A stretch of 64,000 bases of DNA from Halocafeteria seosinensis (lineage: Eukaryota; Sar; Bigyra; Bicosoecida). Below, one piece after another: positions 55,476 to 64,000 of this stretch. Numbering within the stretch: the stretch's first letter is position 1; every line of letters begins with the position of its first letter. The notes under the pieces are model-generated. The model was not told the origin of the DNA. It was given only the letters and a program-made list of their open reading frames with translations, and ran no database searches. The stretch lies in the NCBI GenBank assembly GCA_001687465.1, contig LVLI01000256.1, positions 1 through 64,000 of the forward strand, written 5' to 3'. A program made the position numbers and the translations under genes.

Positions 55476-56288
55476 TCGACACGGTAGTTTAAGTGCGTTG
55501 TCACTTCTGTCTTCTAAGATGTCCTTTCTGGGCTCAACTCGCCACGTAAGCCTTTCGGAGGTAGGAGGCTGCGGTTAAACACCAACCCTTCTTTCTATCC
55601 AAAGTTCCCAGTTTTCCAAGAATACTGTGTCAAATGACAAGCAGCTTGCTTTCGACGACGAATTAAATCGGTTTTCGTGACGACGTCGACAGTAATCAAA
55701 GCGCATGTCACATTTAGTCTATAGTCTCGACGAACGGACTGCGTTGTACGTATTTGGCGCTTGAGGGACCACGTCACACACCCCACCAGCAGATGCACTG
55801 CAGTTAGCACGGGCGGTGATGGCCTCCGTGATATACACCGCTGCGGGCAGCATGCGTGCACTCTAACAATTAAAAGGGATTCGGGGAATCACTGAAACGG
55901 AGGAAAGGAAATGGAAGCACTAGGTAATTGAACGTGAGTGAAACTTCCATGTTTTCGGAAACGACGGAGCTCTTTGGAGCTGTATCACCATTCATAACCG
56001 CTTCCAACTAAAACTGACCAATCAACGGGCGTAGTGCTGAAGTAAGACACCAGTGGCTGACACCTTATGATGCAAGTAAGTCAATTACATAATTCGTCCG
56101 TTCTGCCAACTACATGTATGAGCAGCAGCTGCGGCCACATACGTGAGCCACATGGGAGTGATTAGGTTACCAGGTTGGATGGTTGACTAAGTTACCAGTT
56201 GGCTGGTCGACTAATCGCAATGAACCGCTGGCAAAGTTCAGGTTTGCGTCAATGCTTTGAAGTCCCTCGTTTGCGCTGCCTCTCCTGG

Positions 56289-56395
56289 TGGACCGTCGCT
56301 GCCAGACACGGGCGCTAGTTGCTACCTACCGGTAGGTGTAGCGGCTCACATCCAACTGCCGGTGGGCCATCAGTCACATTTTCGTCGTCGTCGCA
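56289..56395 (+). repeat. Diverged copy of the ~100-bp dispersed repeat
   Basis: It begins GGACCGTCGCTGCCAGACAC and includes CCGGTGGGCCATCAGTCACA. Both parts align with the left inverted arm at 56655-56754 in the same order and orientation, with more substitutions. A third partial copy (GCCGGTGGACCGTTAGTCAC) starts near 56890. Confidence 0.65.
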
Positions 56396-56649
56396 GGAAC
56401 TGAGGAACTGAGCACATTGTAGGAAGAGTGTCCTAGAAGCTTGTCACGCCCGTCCGTATTGACGAAAAGTTTATTTCTTCAGATGAAGTCTGATGGACTA
56501 ACGCATCATAGTCCTAGACTGGAAGATACACGTATATAGGCACACAAAGCCGCAATTTTCAAACGCGGACGATAGACCCATTTTGAATTTCTCGCCTACC
56601 ACCATGAGCTTCACTGAGTGTTCCATCGATTCCACTTCCTCAACGTCAT

Positions 56650-56754
56650 GAACAGCGGGCCCGTCGCTGCTTAACACGGGCGCTTACCGCTCCTCGTTAA
56701 GAGGATGTGGTCAACTTCCCGGCCGGTGGGCTATCTGTCACATTTGTGTGTGTA
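56650..56754 (+). repeat. Left arm of an inverted repeat bounding ~3 kb
   Basis: This ~105-bp unit begins GAACAGCGGGCCCGTCGCTG and ends with CGGTGGGCTATCTGTCACAT and a short GT run. Its reverse complement, about 85% similar and with a ~23-bp deletion, lies at 59553-59645. The outer part is also found alone at 16969-17030. The two arms face each other across about 2.8 kb. Confidence 0.75.
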
Positions 56755-57403
56755 CGTCTTGTTTGTTTGCTAAATGAATGTGATGCAAAATGGTGAAAAG
56801 AGCTCCTGTACTATCCCCATCCTGAGGCATGGCATTCTCATCGCATGCGAAGACATGAAGTGATCCCTCATCTTACGCTTGTTTCGCAGCCGGTGGACCG
56901 TTAGTCACACATTCGTCGTCGTTCGCAGTCAATTCTTGCATATCTTTCCTTACATTCCTTCTTCATTGATCTCACTGTGACTTAGTGCTTTCAGAGTTGC
57001 ACTATATATGGTAGAATGCCATCAAATACTGATAGTAGTATCATCAATTGAATAAATCCTACCTGGTACAGCATGCTGTGTGAATGAGTCACATTGAAAG
57101 CACCAGGCTCTCGCTAGGAACATGCGGAACTTTCTGAAACTGATTACGACCAAGTCGTGTATAACGTTGATGAGCCACATTTTGAGGTTGGTGCATCGAT
57201 TTCGGGAGCGTTCACTATTCACGGTCTAGCGCACCAGGCAGAGTTTTTCCAGTGCGAGAAATGGTACAATGTAATACACACGATGAGAGTTTATACTTGT
57301 TCCTTTCATTGTAATCAAACAACCGATATTTCATATTGTGGTGGATGTCTTGGAAGTGCAATCGTTGACAACAGTGTGGAGACAAATGCAATGTTTACGA
57401 AAA

Positions 57404-57834
57404 TTAGTCCGGCGATGCAAACCATGGTAGAACTAGCGATATAGAGAGCGTCAAGAAGCTGCAAGTAGCCACGCGCACATCAGTCCCAGATGTATAATCG
57501 TCATCATCATAACCACATGGATCTGTCGAGCAATAAGAACCACAGTCATACGGATAGCAATACCCATCCGATCCGCAGCAATTGTCACCATCGGGGCAGC
57601 AATGGATGTCGTCGGGGCACAACCAGTAGTTCAGCGGGCATGACTCCACCGAGTTCATTTTCTGAAATTGTTCGGCATACCTGTCAGTACGCCGTTGGAA
57701 GTACAGACGCGAGAGGTCCAGCAATAGGTATACTGTTCGACTGATGCTTACTTGTTGCTTGCCTCCACTGTGGCGATGAGGAGTACAAAAGCCAGAGCGA
57801 CTATACTCACGGTTGCAGCTCCAGAGACTTTCAT
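57404..57834 (-). CDS. Small secreted granulin-like cysteine-rich protein
   Basis: Two exons (57752-57834, 57404-57680) encode 119 residues. Residues 1-25 are a signal peptide (VSIVALAFVLLIATVEA). The mature part has the paired-Cys spacing of a granulin half module: SCPLNYWLCPDDIHCCPDGD, then NCCGSDGYCYPYDCGSYC. An acidic stretch (GYDDDDYTSGTD) and a C-terminal hydrophobic segment (CSFLTLSISLVLPWF) follow, which could be a GPI-attachment signal or a membrane tail. Granulin-type repeats are extracellular or lysosomal in known proteins; the function here is unknown. The gene sits inside the inverted repeat (56650-59645), between transposon remnants, so it may be mobile or captured. The signal peptide exon is too short to be noticed alone. 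Confidence 0.6.
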
Positions 57835-58220
57835 TGGACTGCATGGAGAAGACTTAATCCCACTGTATGCATTGCGATGCCCGGCGTCATACAAGATATC
57901 TCAACACAAAATTACGAACATTAAGGCCGTATATCTGTATTCACCGCCACCTACCTCAAGTTTTCAGTTCGCTTTCGTGATACTGGTGGATCTCTTTTTG
58001 AAGACCGTTTCCAAATTCGCCAACAAATCATGGATACACTGCAGTCTGCTAATGCACACGCTGTAGAATGAATCACACACATACGTGAATTTTCTGTTCT
58101 TCTTTCTCGTTCTTGTCGCCCCGAGTGGGCCTCTGCGGCAACACCCTTTCTGTTTTTGCCCCAACGGTGTCCCCCTTCCGGCAACGTTGCTTGAGTCGGG
58201 CGGTGCTGTCCCATCCCAGG
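57835..58220. other. Non-coding stretch, no feature identified
   Basis: This holds the upstream region of the leftward granulin-like gene. I see no other gene. Confidence 0.3.
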
Positions 58221-58230
58221 GGTGGAACCC

Positions 58231-58420
58231 ATGAAGGCAGCGGAGGCATACCCGGCGTGCACCATCACGGCATACCTAGACGACATAGTCATTCAGGGAG
58301 TGCCGGCGGAAGCACGCGCAGCATTCAACCTGCTTCAGGAAGAACTGCAGCTGGACTGAAAACCAACCGGGAGAAGACGCAGGTCCTGGTCGCAGACGAC
58401 CTAGACATACACGAAGACGA
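58231..58420 (+). pseudogene. Reverse transcriptase fragment, frameshifted
   Basis: One frame reads TITAYLDDIVIQGVPAEARA and continues to a stop at 58357-58359; a neighbouring frame resumes with GLKTNREKTQVLV. The YLDD box followed by GL(x)N(x)xKT is the reverse-transcriptase signature of non-LTR or similar retroelements, and the frame change between its parts shows it is dead. It is too short to classify further. Confidence 0.65.
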
Positions 58421-58679
58421 ATGGAGCCATATCATCCCACCGCAAAACATAGCACGACCATTGGACGGCACACCGGCAGAATCTCTGCTTGAACAGCTGC
58501 AGAGCTCCCTTTGGCAATGGAAGCCGAGCATTTTTTCAATGCCGTCGTCACATGCAAACGTCAAGAAGAGAAGTCGTAAGGTGGGCGAGGCGGCTTAAAC
58601 ACACAGAAGGAAATGAACAGCCGCACGTTGAGAAGGATGCAGAAGTTCGTGAGGATGACACTCAGACTGAGGCAGCGTC

Positions 58680-59240
58680 CCCTGTTATATCGTTACCCTG
58701 CTTTGCACATTCATTAAGTGTTTTCTCTCATTCGTTCTCTAGAAATGTGATTGAGAAATCCTGCCGTCTGAAACACTTTCTTCAAGCATCGCCTGCACTT
58801 AAACGACGTCTTTCGGACTATACACAGGACCGCGGAATCACGCGAAGTTTAACTGCCTACTGTGCAACGCCCGTTGAAGGAATTGGCAGAGAGCCGAGAA
58901 AGCCGGAATCGAATTGCAGACGTGATTAATATCATTGAGGGCTCACGGTTTTGGGTCGATATAGGACAGTCCTTAACGCTACGAAACCGATAGCTGAGTC
59001 CATTGAGCGTCTCGAGCGCTCCCAGGCGAATTTGGCAGACTGCGCCATCGAGTTTCTGCGTATTGGCAGGAGGCTTGAACGGGATCGCGGAAAATTTGCA
59101 AGTCATGGGAACTTCTTGTCGCATATCAGGAAATCCTACAACTGCAGATACCGCCAGGTTTTTACTAAGTACCACACATTGGCGCTGTGCTTACATTCTG
59201 TAGGTAAACAGACACTAACCCGTACACAAACAAATATCGG
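58680..59240 (+). pseudogene. hAT transposase remnant
   Basis: Two frames carry hAT-like blocks: LPCFAHSLSVFSHSF (the C..AHxL block), then, after a frame break, LNATKPIAESIERLERSQAN, LADCAIEFLRIG and YNCRYRQVFTKYHTLALCLH. The second group matches the hAT copy at 628-1848 (LADCQIELIRMG, RYNEYSDQLYTAALSLHP). Stops and frame changes show it is non-functional. Confidence 0.68.
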
Positions 59241-59336
59241 CTGCTCTGTACACCTTCCGAAAGGTTATGAGGAAGTGGGATGGGGGGACGTGGACGGGAT
59301 AGCAGTGGAACTGGAGAACTACATCCGCATGAGTGA

Positions 59337-59395
59337 AATGCCAGTGGACGACACAATCCACACACACAAATGTGACAGATAGCCCACCGGCCGGA
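59337..59395 (-). repeat. Internal copy of the inverted-arm repeat
   Basis: It contains TGTGACAGATAGCCCACCGG, the reverse complement of the inner part of the arm at 56720-56745. It lies about 190 bp before the right arm (59553-59645) and has similar flanks (ATGCCAGTGG), so this end of the element is locally duplicated. Confidence 0.65.
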
Positions 59396-59988
59396 ATCCA
59401 ACAATGCGGAAGAAACAGACGGTGAAGACAGTGATGATAGCTTGGGAATTGGAGAAGCAGGCTGATTAATTGGAGAAAGATACCATGGTATCGACCTGGA
59501 TCGTATGGGAGACTTCGGTCTTGCAGACATGCCAGTGGTTATCGATGATGGAGCAGACACACACACACATATATGTGACAGGTAGCCCACCGGCCGGGGA
59601 CTTGACCGCAACCTCTTAACGAGGAGCGAGGGGTCCGCTGTTCCAGAAGCAGAAGATAGCTCACTCAGAGAAGTTGTATAGCTATGATAATTTCCACATG
59701 TCTCATTCGCTTTTTTCACTGTCATCTGATGGTGGTGAAATACTGTACTTGCGGCACAGCCTTCGGAAATACTAATACACACTGGACCTGATGAGTCGTT
59801 ATAGAATACGCCAATACAGTAGTCACATTTTCTTTAAAACATGTAGTCACGTTTGTTTGCAAGGCGTATTGTTTTTGTACCTGTATATTGAAGAAAAAAT
59901 TCGAAAGGACAAGACAAGGCAAGACAACACAGCGTGTATAGAGCGCCTATTTGGAGGACCTGTATAGGACCCCTGCCTACTCAACACG
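59396..59988. other. Intergenic, right end of repeat region and CTNNBL1 promoter
   Basis: The first half belongs to the repeat cluster. The last ~340 bp precede the CTNNBL1 start codon and must carry its promoter. No other feature is identified. Confidence 0.35.
59553..59645 (-). repeat. Right arm of the inverted repeat
   Basis: It runs from a CA-rich stretch through TAGCCCACCGGCCGGGGACT and AACCTCTTAACGAGGAGCGA to GGTCCGCTGTTCC. Read on the minus strand it aligns along its length with 56650-56754, lacking about 23 bp near the outer end. Confidence 0.75.
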
Positions 59989-62347
59989 ATGGAGGGCCAT
60001 TTTGCCGATGTTATGGGGACTCAAAAGCGCGGTCGCGAGGAGGATGATGGGAAATCATCCTCTACCGCTGCCAATCATAAAGCTATGAGAACCTCGGCAT
60101 CGTCATCAGCCTCTGCTAGTGCTGCTGCTGCTGCGTCCGGAGGTCAAGCTTCCACGGACAATACAGGCAGTAGTTTGAGCCAGGAGCAAATCCAAAAGAT
60201 GTTAGCCGAAGCAGATAATATCGATGTAAGGGAGGTGAATGTTCTGAGACTGAGAGTTACTCGCTACACCTTTGTCCATTGAGCTACAGGTGCCGTCTCT
60301 GGATGCTGGTGGAATCAAAAAGATGTCTCAGAATTTGGAGAAGAAGATAAACAAGAATCAGTTACAGCGAGCCAAGTGGACTGACCAGCCAGCCAAGTAA
60401 GAAAATCTGGAGTTGTTTAGGCTTAGCGTCTAGGAACAGTCATTGTTGATGCTTGCTCAGATTTATGAACTCAGAACTGGAGCTCCATGAAGAGGTCCAA
60501 AAATTCACATCTGTTGCGGCAGCACCTGAGCTATATGGCCATCTGGTGAGTAATTCTACCACTATCGATTTTGGTACGGATGTGAAATCATCGCGCCTGT
60601 GTATTCGTCTTATTGCAGATAAAATGCAATACTGTAACCTCGTTACTTGGACTGCTTTCCCACGAAAATACTGACATCGCAGTAGATGCCGTGGCCGTCT
60701 TCTCGGAACTCCTAAACCCTGAGGTATTGCAAACGGACGAGGAGGAAACCGCTGCTATTCAGATTGTCGATCACATGGTATGGGGGAACTAAACCATAGC
60801 TAGCGTTCTTGAGAGACGTATTGTCTTATTGAGCTGATGCATGTTACCCCAACAGCTGGAGAACGATGGGTTAGAACTAGTGGTTCAAAACCTGCAACGA
60901 CTCAACGAAGAATCCGCAGAAGAATCCCAAGGAATTTTCGACACTCTGTCGTTGCTAGAGTATATTCTCCAGTTGAAGGTATGTGTGAGCTACTGCGACA
61001 CGTATTAGATGAAGCAGCTCATTGAAGTTACCGTTCTTGTCGGTTTGACAGACGGACTTGTCGGGAACGCTATGCTCGAAAACGCCAATACTGGAGTGGC
61101 TAATTATACGTGTTTTGAAAAAAGCATACGATTACAATAAATTGTATGCCTCGGAGATGCTTTCTTTGCTCATGCAATCTAACTTGGATAATGCCTCCTT
61201 AGTAGGGCAACTGGGAACGTCAGGTGATCAGAGCCGCAAACAACTTGGTGTAACGACGGAAGGTGGAGGAGTAGAGGCATTACTTAAAGCTATTAGCTAT
61301 TACAAGAAGCAAAATCCTAAAGGAGGAGAAGAAGAGGAGTGTGTCGAAAACCTCTTTAATTGTTTAATGACAGCTCTAGTAAGTAAACGTGATTAAAACT
61401 TGGTTTGGTGGACTTGTGCACGATCGAACGAGTGCTGATGCTACAGATGGTGTCCCAAAACAAAGACAGGTTTCGAAGAGCAGAAGGGTTCGCGCTGATG
61501 TTGCGATGTATTAGAGAGAAGAAATTTGCGAAACACAGCGCGTTTCGCGTCATTGACTGGGCAGTATCGCAATCTATGGAAAACTCGAAGAATTTAGTCT
61601 GTAAGAAGCTGTTTGAGGCGTTCATCAACACTGCAGTTAACAGTTACAATAGGATCTTTGCTGTTTATCATCCTTGCAGCGGAAGGAGGGTTAAAGTATA
61701 TGTTTCCCATCTTTATGGGCAAGGGACAGGCTGCTACCAAGAAGGAGTTTGGACCTGATGCAGCCCACGCGGAACAGAAGGCTTCCATAAACATTCTGAG
61801 CAGTCTGGCGGAATTACTACCGGAACAAAGCGTAGAAAGGTTGCGCTTCGTTGCAAAATTTTTGGAAAAAAGTGATGAAAAGATCGATAGACTGGTAGAA
61901 TTACACACTGAGTATCAGGAAAAGGTAACGGCTTTTGAGAAGGATGTTAGCGCGGGCCGAGTAAGCCTGGAGGAAGGGGATGAGACGGACGAGCTTCTAG
62001 CAGACCTTCCCGCCGAGGACAGACTGTACCTGAAAAAGTTAGACAATGGACTTGATATGCTTCAGCGTATCGATGCAATGATAGCACATCTGTGCATAGG
62101 TACAGGAGGTGATTCTCGAATCCGCGACCGACTTTGGTCGAAACTCTACAAGCAAGGAAGTTCTCTGGCTTCGGTTGCTACTACTCTCCAAGAGCATGCA
62201 CAGCATATAGGCCGGAGTACCGAGGAAAACCGTGACCAACAGGATAGTGGATCTAACACCCAAAGGGCTAGATTGGAACGCGTGGTCCACGATCTTATTG
62301 GATTTTCTGCGGGGGAGCAGCAAGACAGCTCACAAAATGGACAGTAA
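59989..62347 (+). CDS. CTNNBL1: CTNNBL1, beta-catenin-like protein 1 (Prp19-associated splicing factor)
   Basis: Eight exons (59989-60225, 60290-60396, 60461-60545, 60619-60777, 60856-60978, 61052-61378, 61447-61600, 61680-62347) encode 619 residues (human 563). Family blocks are seen in order: MNSELELHEEVQKF, TSLLGLLSHENTDIAVDAV, LENDGLELVVQNLQRLNE, LEWLIIRVLKKAYDYNKLYA, NKDRFRRAEGFALMLRCIR, EGGLKYMFPIFM and LKKLDNGLDMLQRID. The protein is an armadillo-type helical repeat that associates with CDC5L and the Prp19 complex in spliceosomes. The N-terminal ~75 residues are Ser/Ala-rich with a KRGREEDDGK basic patch, a likely nuclear signal. The last ~30 residues are non-conserved. The donor at 61601 (GTAAGA) gives the phase that preserves the family's block before MFPIFM. 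Confidence 0.93.
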
Positions 62348-62683
62348 GAATTCATGACAGATTTTAGTATTTGCCCCTTTGCCGCACAATTTGCTGCCAC
62401 TCTCAAATTACTTCCACGGACTGAGATCAACCCGATTTCTAGATTGCTTCCACTGCGAGCTTCTCACGTTGCCAAGGTTGTGTCTTCACAAACACCCTCT
62501 CAGGTATCTTCACAACCATCTCTATCGTGTTGTACAGAGTGAATACAGGCGTAGTTTCCTGCATACGCGAGTCTAAGGACATGGTTTGATGTGGTATGAA
62601 AGCATCAAGCTGTAGCTTGTCCGATTATCCGTCATTCAAGGGCAGCAGAAGTGATTCTGTAGAACACCCACGCGTTTTGGGGT
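62348..62683. other. Intergenic between CTNNBL1 and ribose-5-phosphate isomerase
   Basis: No gene seen. It should contain the CTNNBL1 3' end and the isomerase promoter. Confidence 0.35.
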
Positions 62684-63781
62684 ATGCATATTGGCATTTA
62701 CAGGCTATTTTCTGGGAATCTAAGGCGTCAAGTGAGGTTAGTCCCTTCGAACAAATTACATTTCTCGAGAATGAGCTCCTCGAAACCGTATAACACGGAA
62801 GCGCCGTCGGACCCGGTGGAGAAATCCAAGTTTCTGGCAGCACGCCAGGCGTTTGACGATTATGTGGTCAAGGATGGAATGAAAATTGGGATAGGGAGTG
62901 GTTCCACCATCGTACACGGAATTCATCGCTTGGCGCAAATGTACCATGAGGATGGAAAAGATGTCGTTTGCGTGCCGACTTCCTTTCAATCTCGTCAGGT
63001 AAGTGAGGGTTGTGGGATTCCTCCTTCCTTGTTTGGAACAAGCAACCTGGAATGTTTATGGTTGCAGCTCATTACTGAAGTGGGTCTGCCACTTTCGGAT
63101 CTATCCCAATGTCCACAACTTGATGTAGCTTTTGACGGAGCTGATGAATGTGATAGAAGCCTGAACTGCATTAAAGGTACGCTAGGTTGAGAGGAAGATC
63201 CGAAACTGTTAGGATCATGGATTCTCTATGTGATTGCAGGAGGTGGTGGCTGCCACCTGCTGGAGAAATTGGTTGCATCATGTGCGCAGAAGTTTATTAT
63301 CATCGCCGATGATCGGAAGCAGAGTGAAATACTTGGGAGAAAATGGCGGAAAGGTGTGCCGATAGAGGTGAGTTCAGAGCAGTAAACTGGATAACAAATA
63401 AGTAAAGTACGAAGACCTGTGAAACAAGTTCTGCAGGTGGTGTCGGATGGTTACTATCCCATTACACAGAAGCTACAGAAAGAATTCAATGGAAAACCTG
63501 TACTGAGAATGGGTGGCTCCGCGAAGGCAGGGCCCGTTGTGACAGACAAAGGTAAGATGACTCATGCCCTTATGTGCTACTAAGCGAAATAGAAGATTCT
63601 TACATCTGCAGGCAATTTTATACTGGATACTGATTTTGGTGAAGTCCATGATCCCTCATCCCTTCACTTAAAGCTCATCCGAATCCCAGGTGTGGTCGAG
63701 ACGGGCTTCTTCTGCGACTTCGCCGAAAAGGCGTACTTCGGTAAGGAGGACGGCTCCGTCGAAGTATGGAACCGGCCATAA
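62684..63781 (+). CDS. RPIA: Ribose-5-phosphate isomerase A
   Basis: Five exons (62684-62998, 63068-63176, 63240-63367, 63437-63551, 63612-63781) encode 278 residues, or 249 from the internal Met at 62771. The RpiA landmarks are all present: DGMKIGIGSGSTIVHGIHRL (phosphate loop), DVAFDGADECDRSLNCIKG (catalytic Asp-Glu), GGGGCHLLEKLVA, KFIIIADDRKQSE and FILDTDFGEVHDP. The enzyme interconverts ribose-5-phosphate and ribulose-5-phosphate in the pentose phosphate pathway. The first 29 residues before MSSSKPYNTE are rich in Arg and hydrophobics (IYRLFSGNLRRQVRLVPSNK) and could be an organelle presequence, or may be untranslated leader if the second Met is used. Confidence 0.93.
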
Positions 63782-64000
63782 GGAGGTATCAAGGAGGATG
63801 TCTGTTCACTTGAGCGTGTAATTATTGATGCATTTTCCGCAATGTAAAGTGTATTTGATCGCTATCCTAATTCACCGTTGTGTTCCAGTTGCGTGCTCGT
63901 TTGGGGTTGTAACCGTATCAGTGGTCACGCATAATTTTCATTTTCTTATTTTTCAGCCAATTCGACATTTCTGCCGTAATCTCTCCATTTCTCCACACTA
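63782..64000. other. Downstream flank, no gene seen
   Basis: Short stretch after the isomerase stop codon to the window end. No feature is supported. Confidence 0.3.

Larger units (their letters stand above)
55476..57403. other. Repeat-rich non-coding stretch
   Basis: Almost 2 kb with no convincing gene. It holds several diverged copies of a ~100-bp dispersed repeat (about 56289-56395, 56655-56754 and 56888-56932), listed separately. The left part to 56000 has no assignable feature beyond the promoter of the RING-LON gene ending at 55475. Confidence 0.5.

Noticed and set aside
58360-58420. A working retrotransposon around the YLDD motif
   Set aside because: Only about 60 codons remain, with a frame break between the two motifs and no endonuclease or other domain nearby.
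1-64000. tRNA, rRNA, CRISPR or bacterial-type operons
   Set aside because: I saw no cloverleaf, ribosomal RNA core sequence, regularly spaced repeat array or polycistronic layout anywhere in the window; small RNA genes without strong sequence motifs could still be missed.

Overview
This is nuclear DNA of a microbial eukaryote. Almost every gene is split by short GT-AG introns, mostly 48-100 bp, and genes sit about one per 2.3 kb. The set includes an Hsp70 ending in IEEVD, APC10, CTNNBL1, LIS1 and a USP deubiquitinase. An IFT54 homologue and a CFAP36/ARL2BP-like BART protein suggest a lineage that builds a cilium or flagellum. I cannot fix the clade from sequence alone. A flagellated protist or alga outside animals, plants and fungi fits best. 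For most genes I rebuilt the exons by hand; they join in frame with canonical splice sites, and I give those coordinates.

Layout. 0-2 kb: a short hAT transposon relic with terminal inverted repeats. 2.3-4.5 kb: a 5'-nucleotidase. 5.1-6 kb: a decayed leucine-rich-repeat (LRR) fragment. 6.4-9.7 kb: a FAM20/four-jointed-like membrane kinase, head to head (56 bp apart) with a LIS1 homologue. 9.9-12.8 kb: prolyl oligopeptidase. 13-13.7 kb: a membrane-anchored coiled-coil protein. 14.1-16.6 kb: cytosolic Hsp70. 17.8-19 kb: ETF beta subunit. 19.5-20.4 kb: a type I membrane protein. 20.9-21.5 kb: an N-terminally anchored acylphosphatase. 21.5-26 kb: an intronless P4-ATPase flippase. 26.6-29.1 kb: a MORN-repeat protein. 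29.7-35 kb: a 13-exon, 1,464-residue LRR protein of unknown function. 35-37.6 kb: three small genes (unknown, BART-domain, HIG1-domain). 38-40.2 kb: a secreted type-B carboxylesterase. 40.6-45.7 kb: USP, a Tudor-like small protein and APC10. 46-48.7 kb: an IFT54 homologue with a duplicated N-terminal domain. 48.9-52.6 kb: a SERAC1-like lipase. 52.7-55.5 kb: two tandem RING-LON ubiquitin ligases. 55.5-60 kb: a repeat-rich stretch holding inverted repeats, reverse-transcriptase and hAT remnants and a small granulin-like gene. 60-64 kb: CTNNBL1 and ribose-5-phosphate isomerase.

There are no operons. The notable organisation is tight packing: four convergent pairs have stop codons 5-200 bp apart, and there is one very short divergent intergenic region. 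Ubiquitin-system genes (USP, APC10, two RING-LON proteins) and cilium or cytoskeleton genes (LIS1, BART protein, IFT54, perhaps the MORN protein) recur, but I see no evidence that they are co-regulated. The strongest unusual observations are the duplicated IFT54 head domain, the inverted-repeat-bounded segment near 56.65-59.65 kb that encloses a host-like gene, the FAM20-like kinase outside animals, and the tandem RING-LON pair of which only one copy is tail-anchored.
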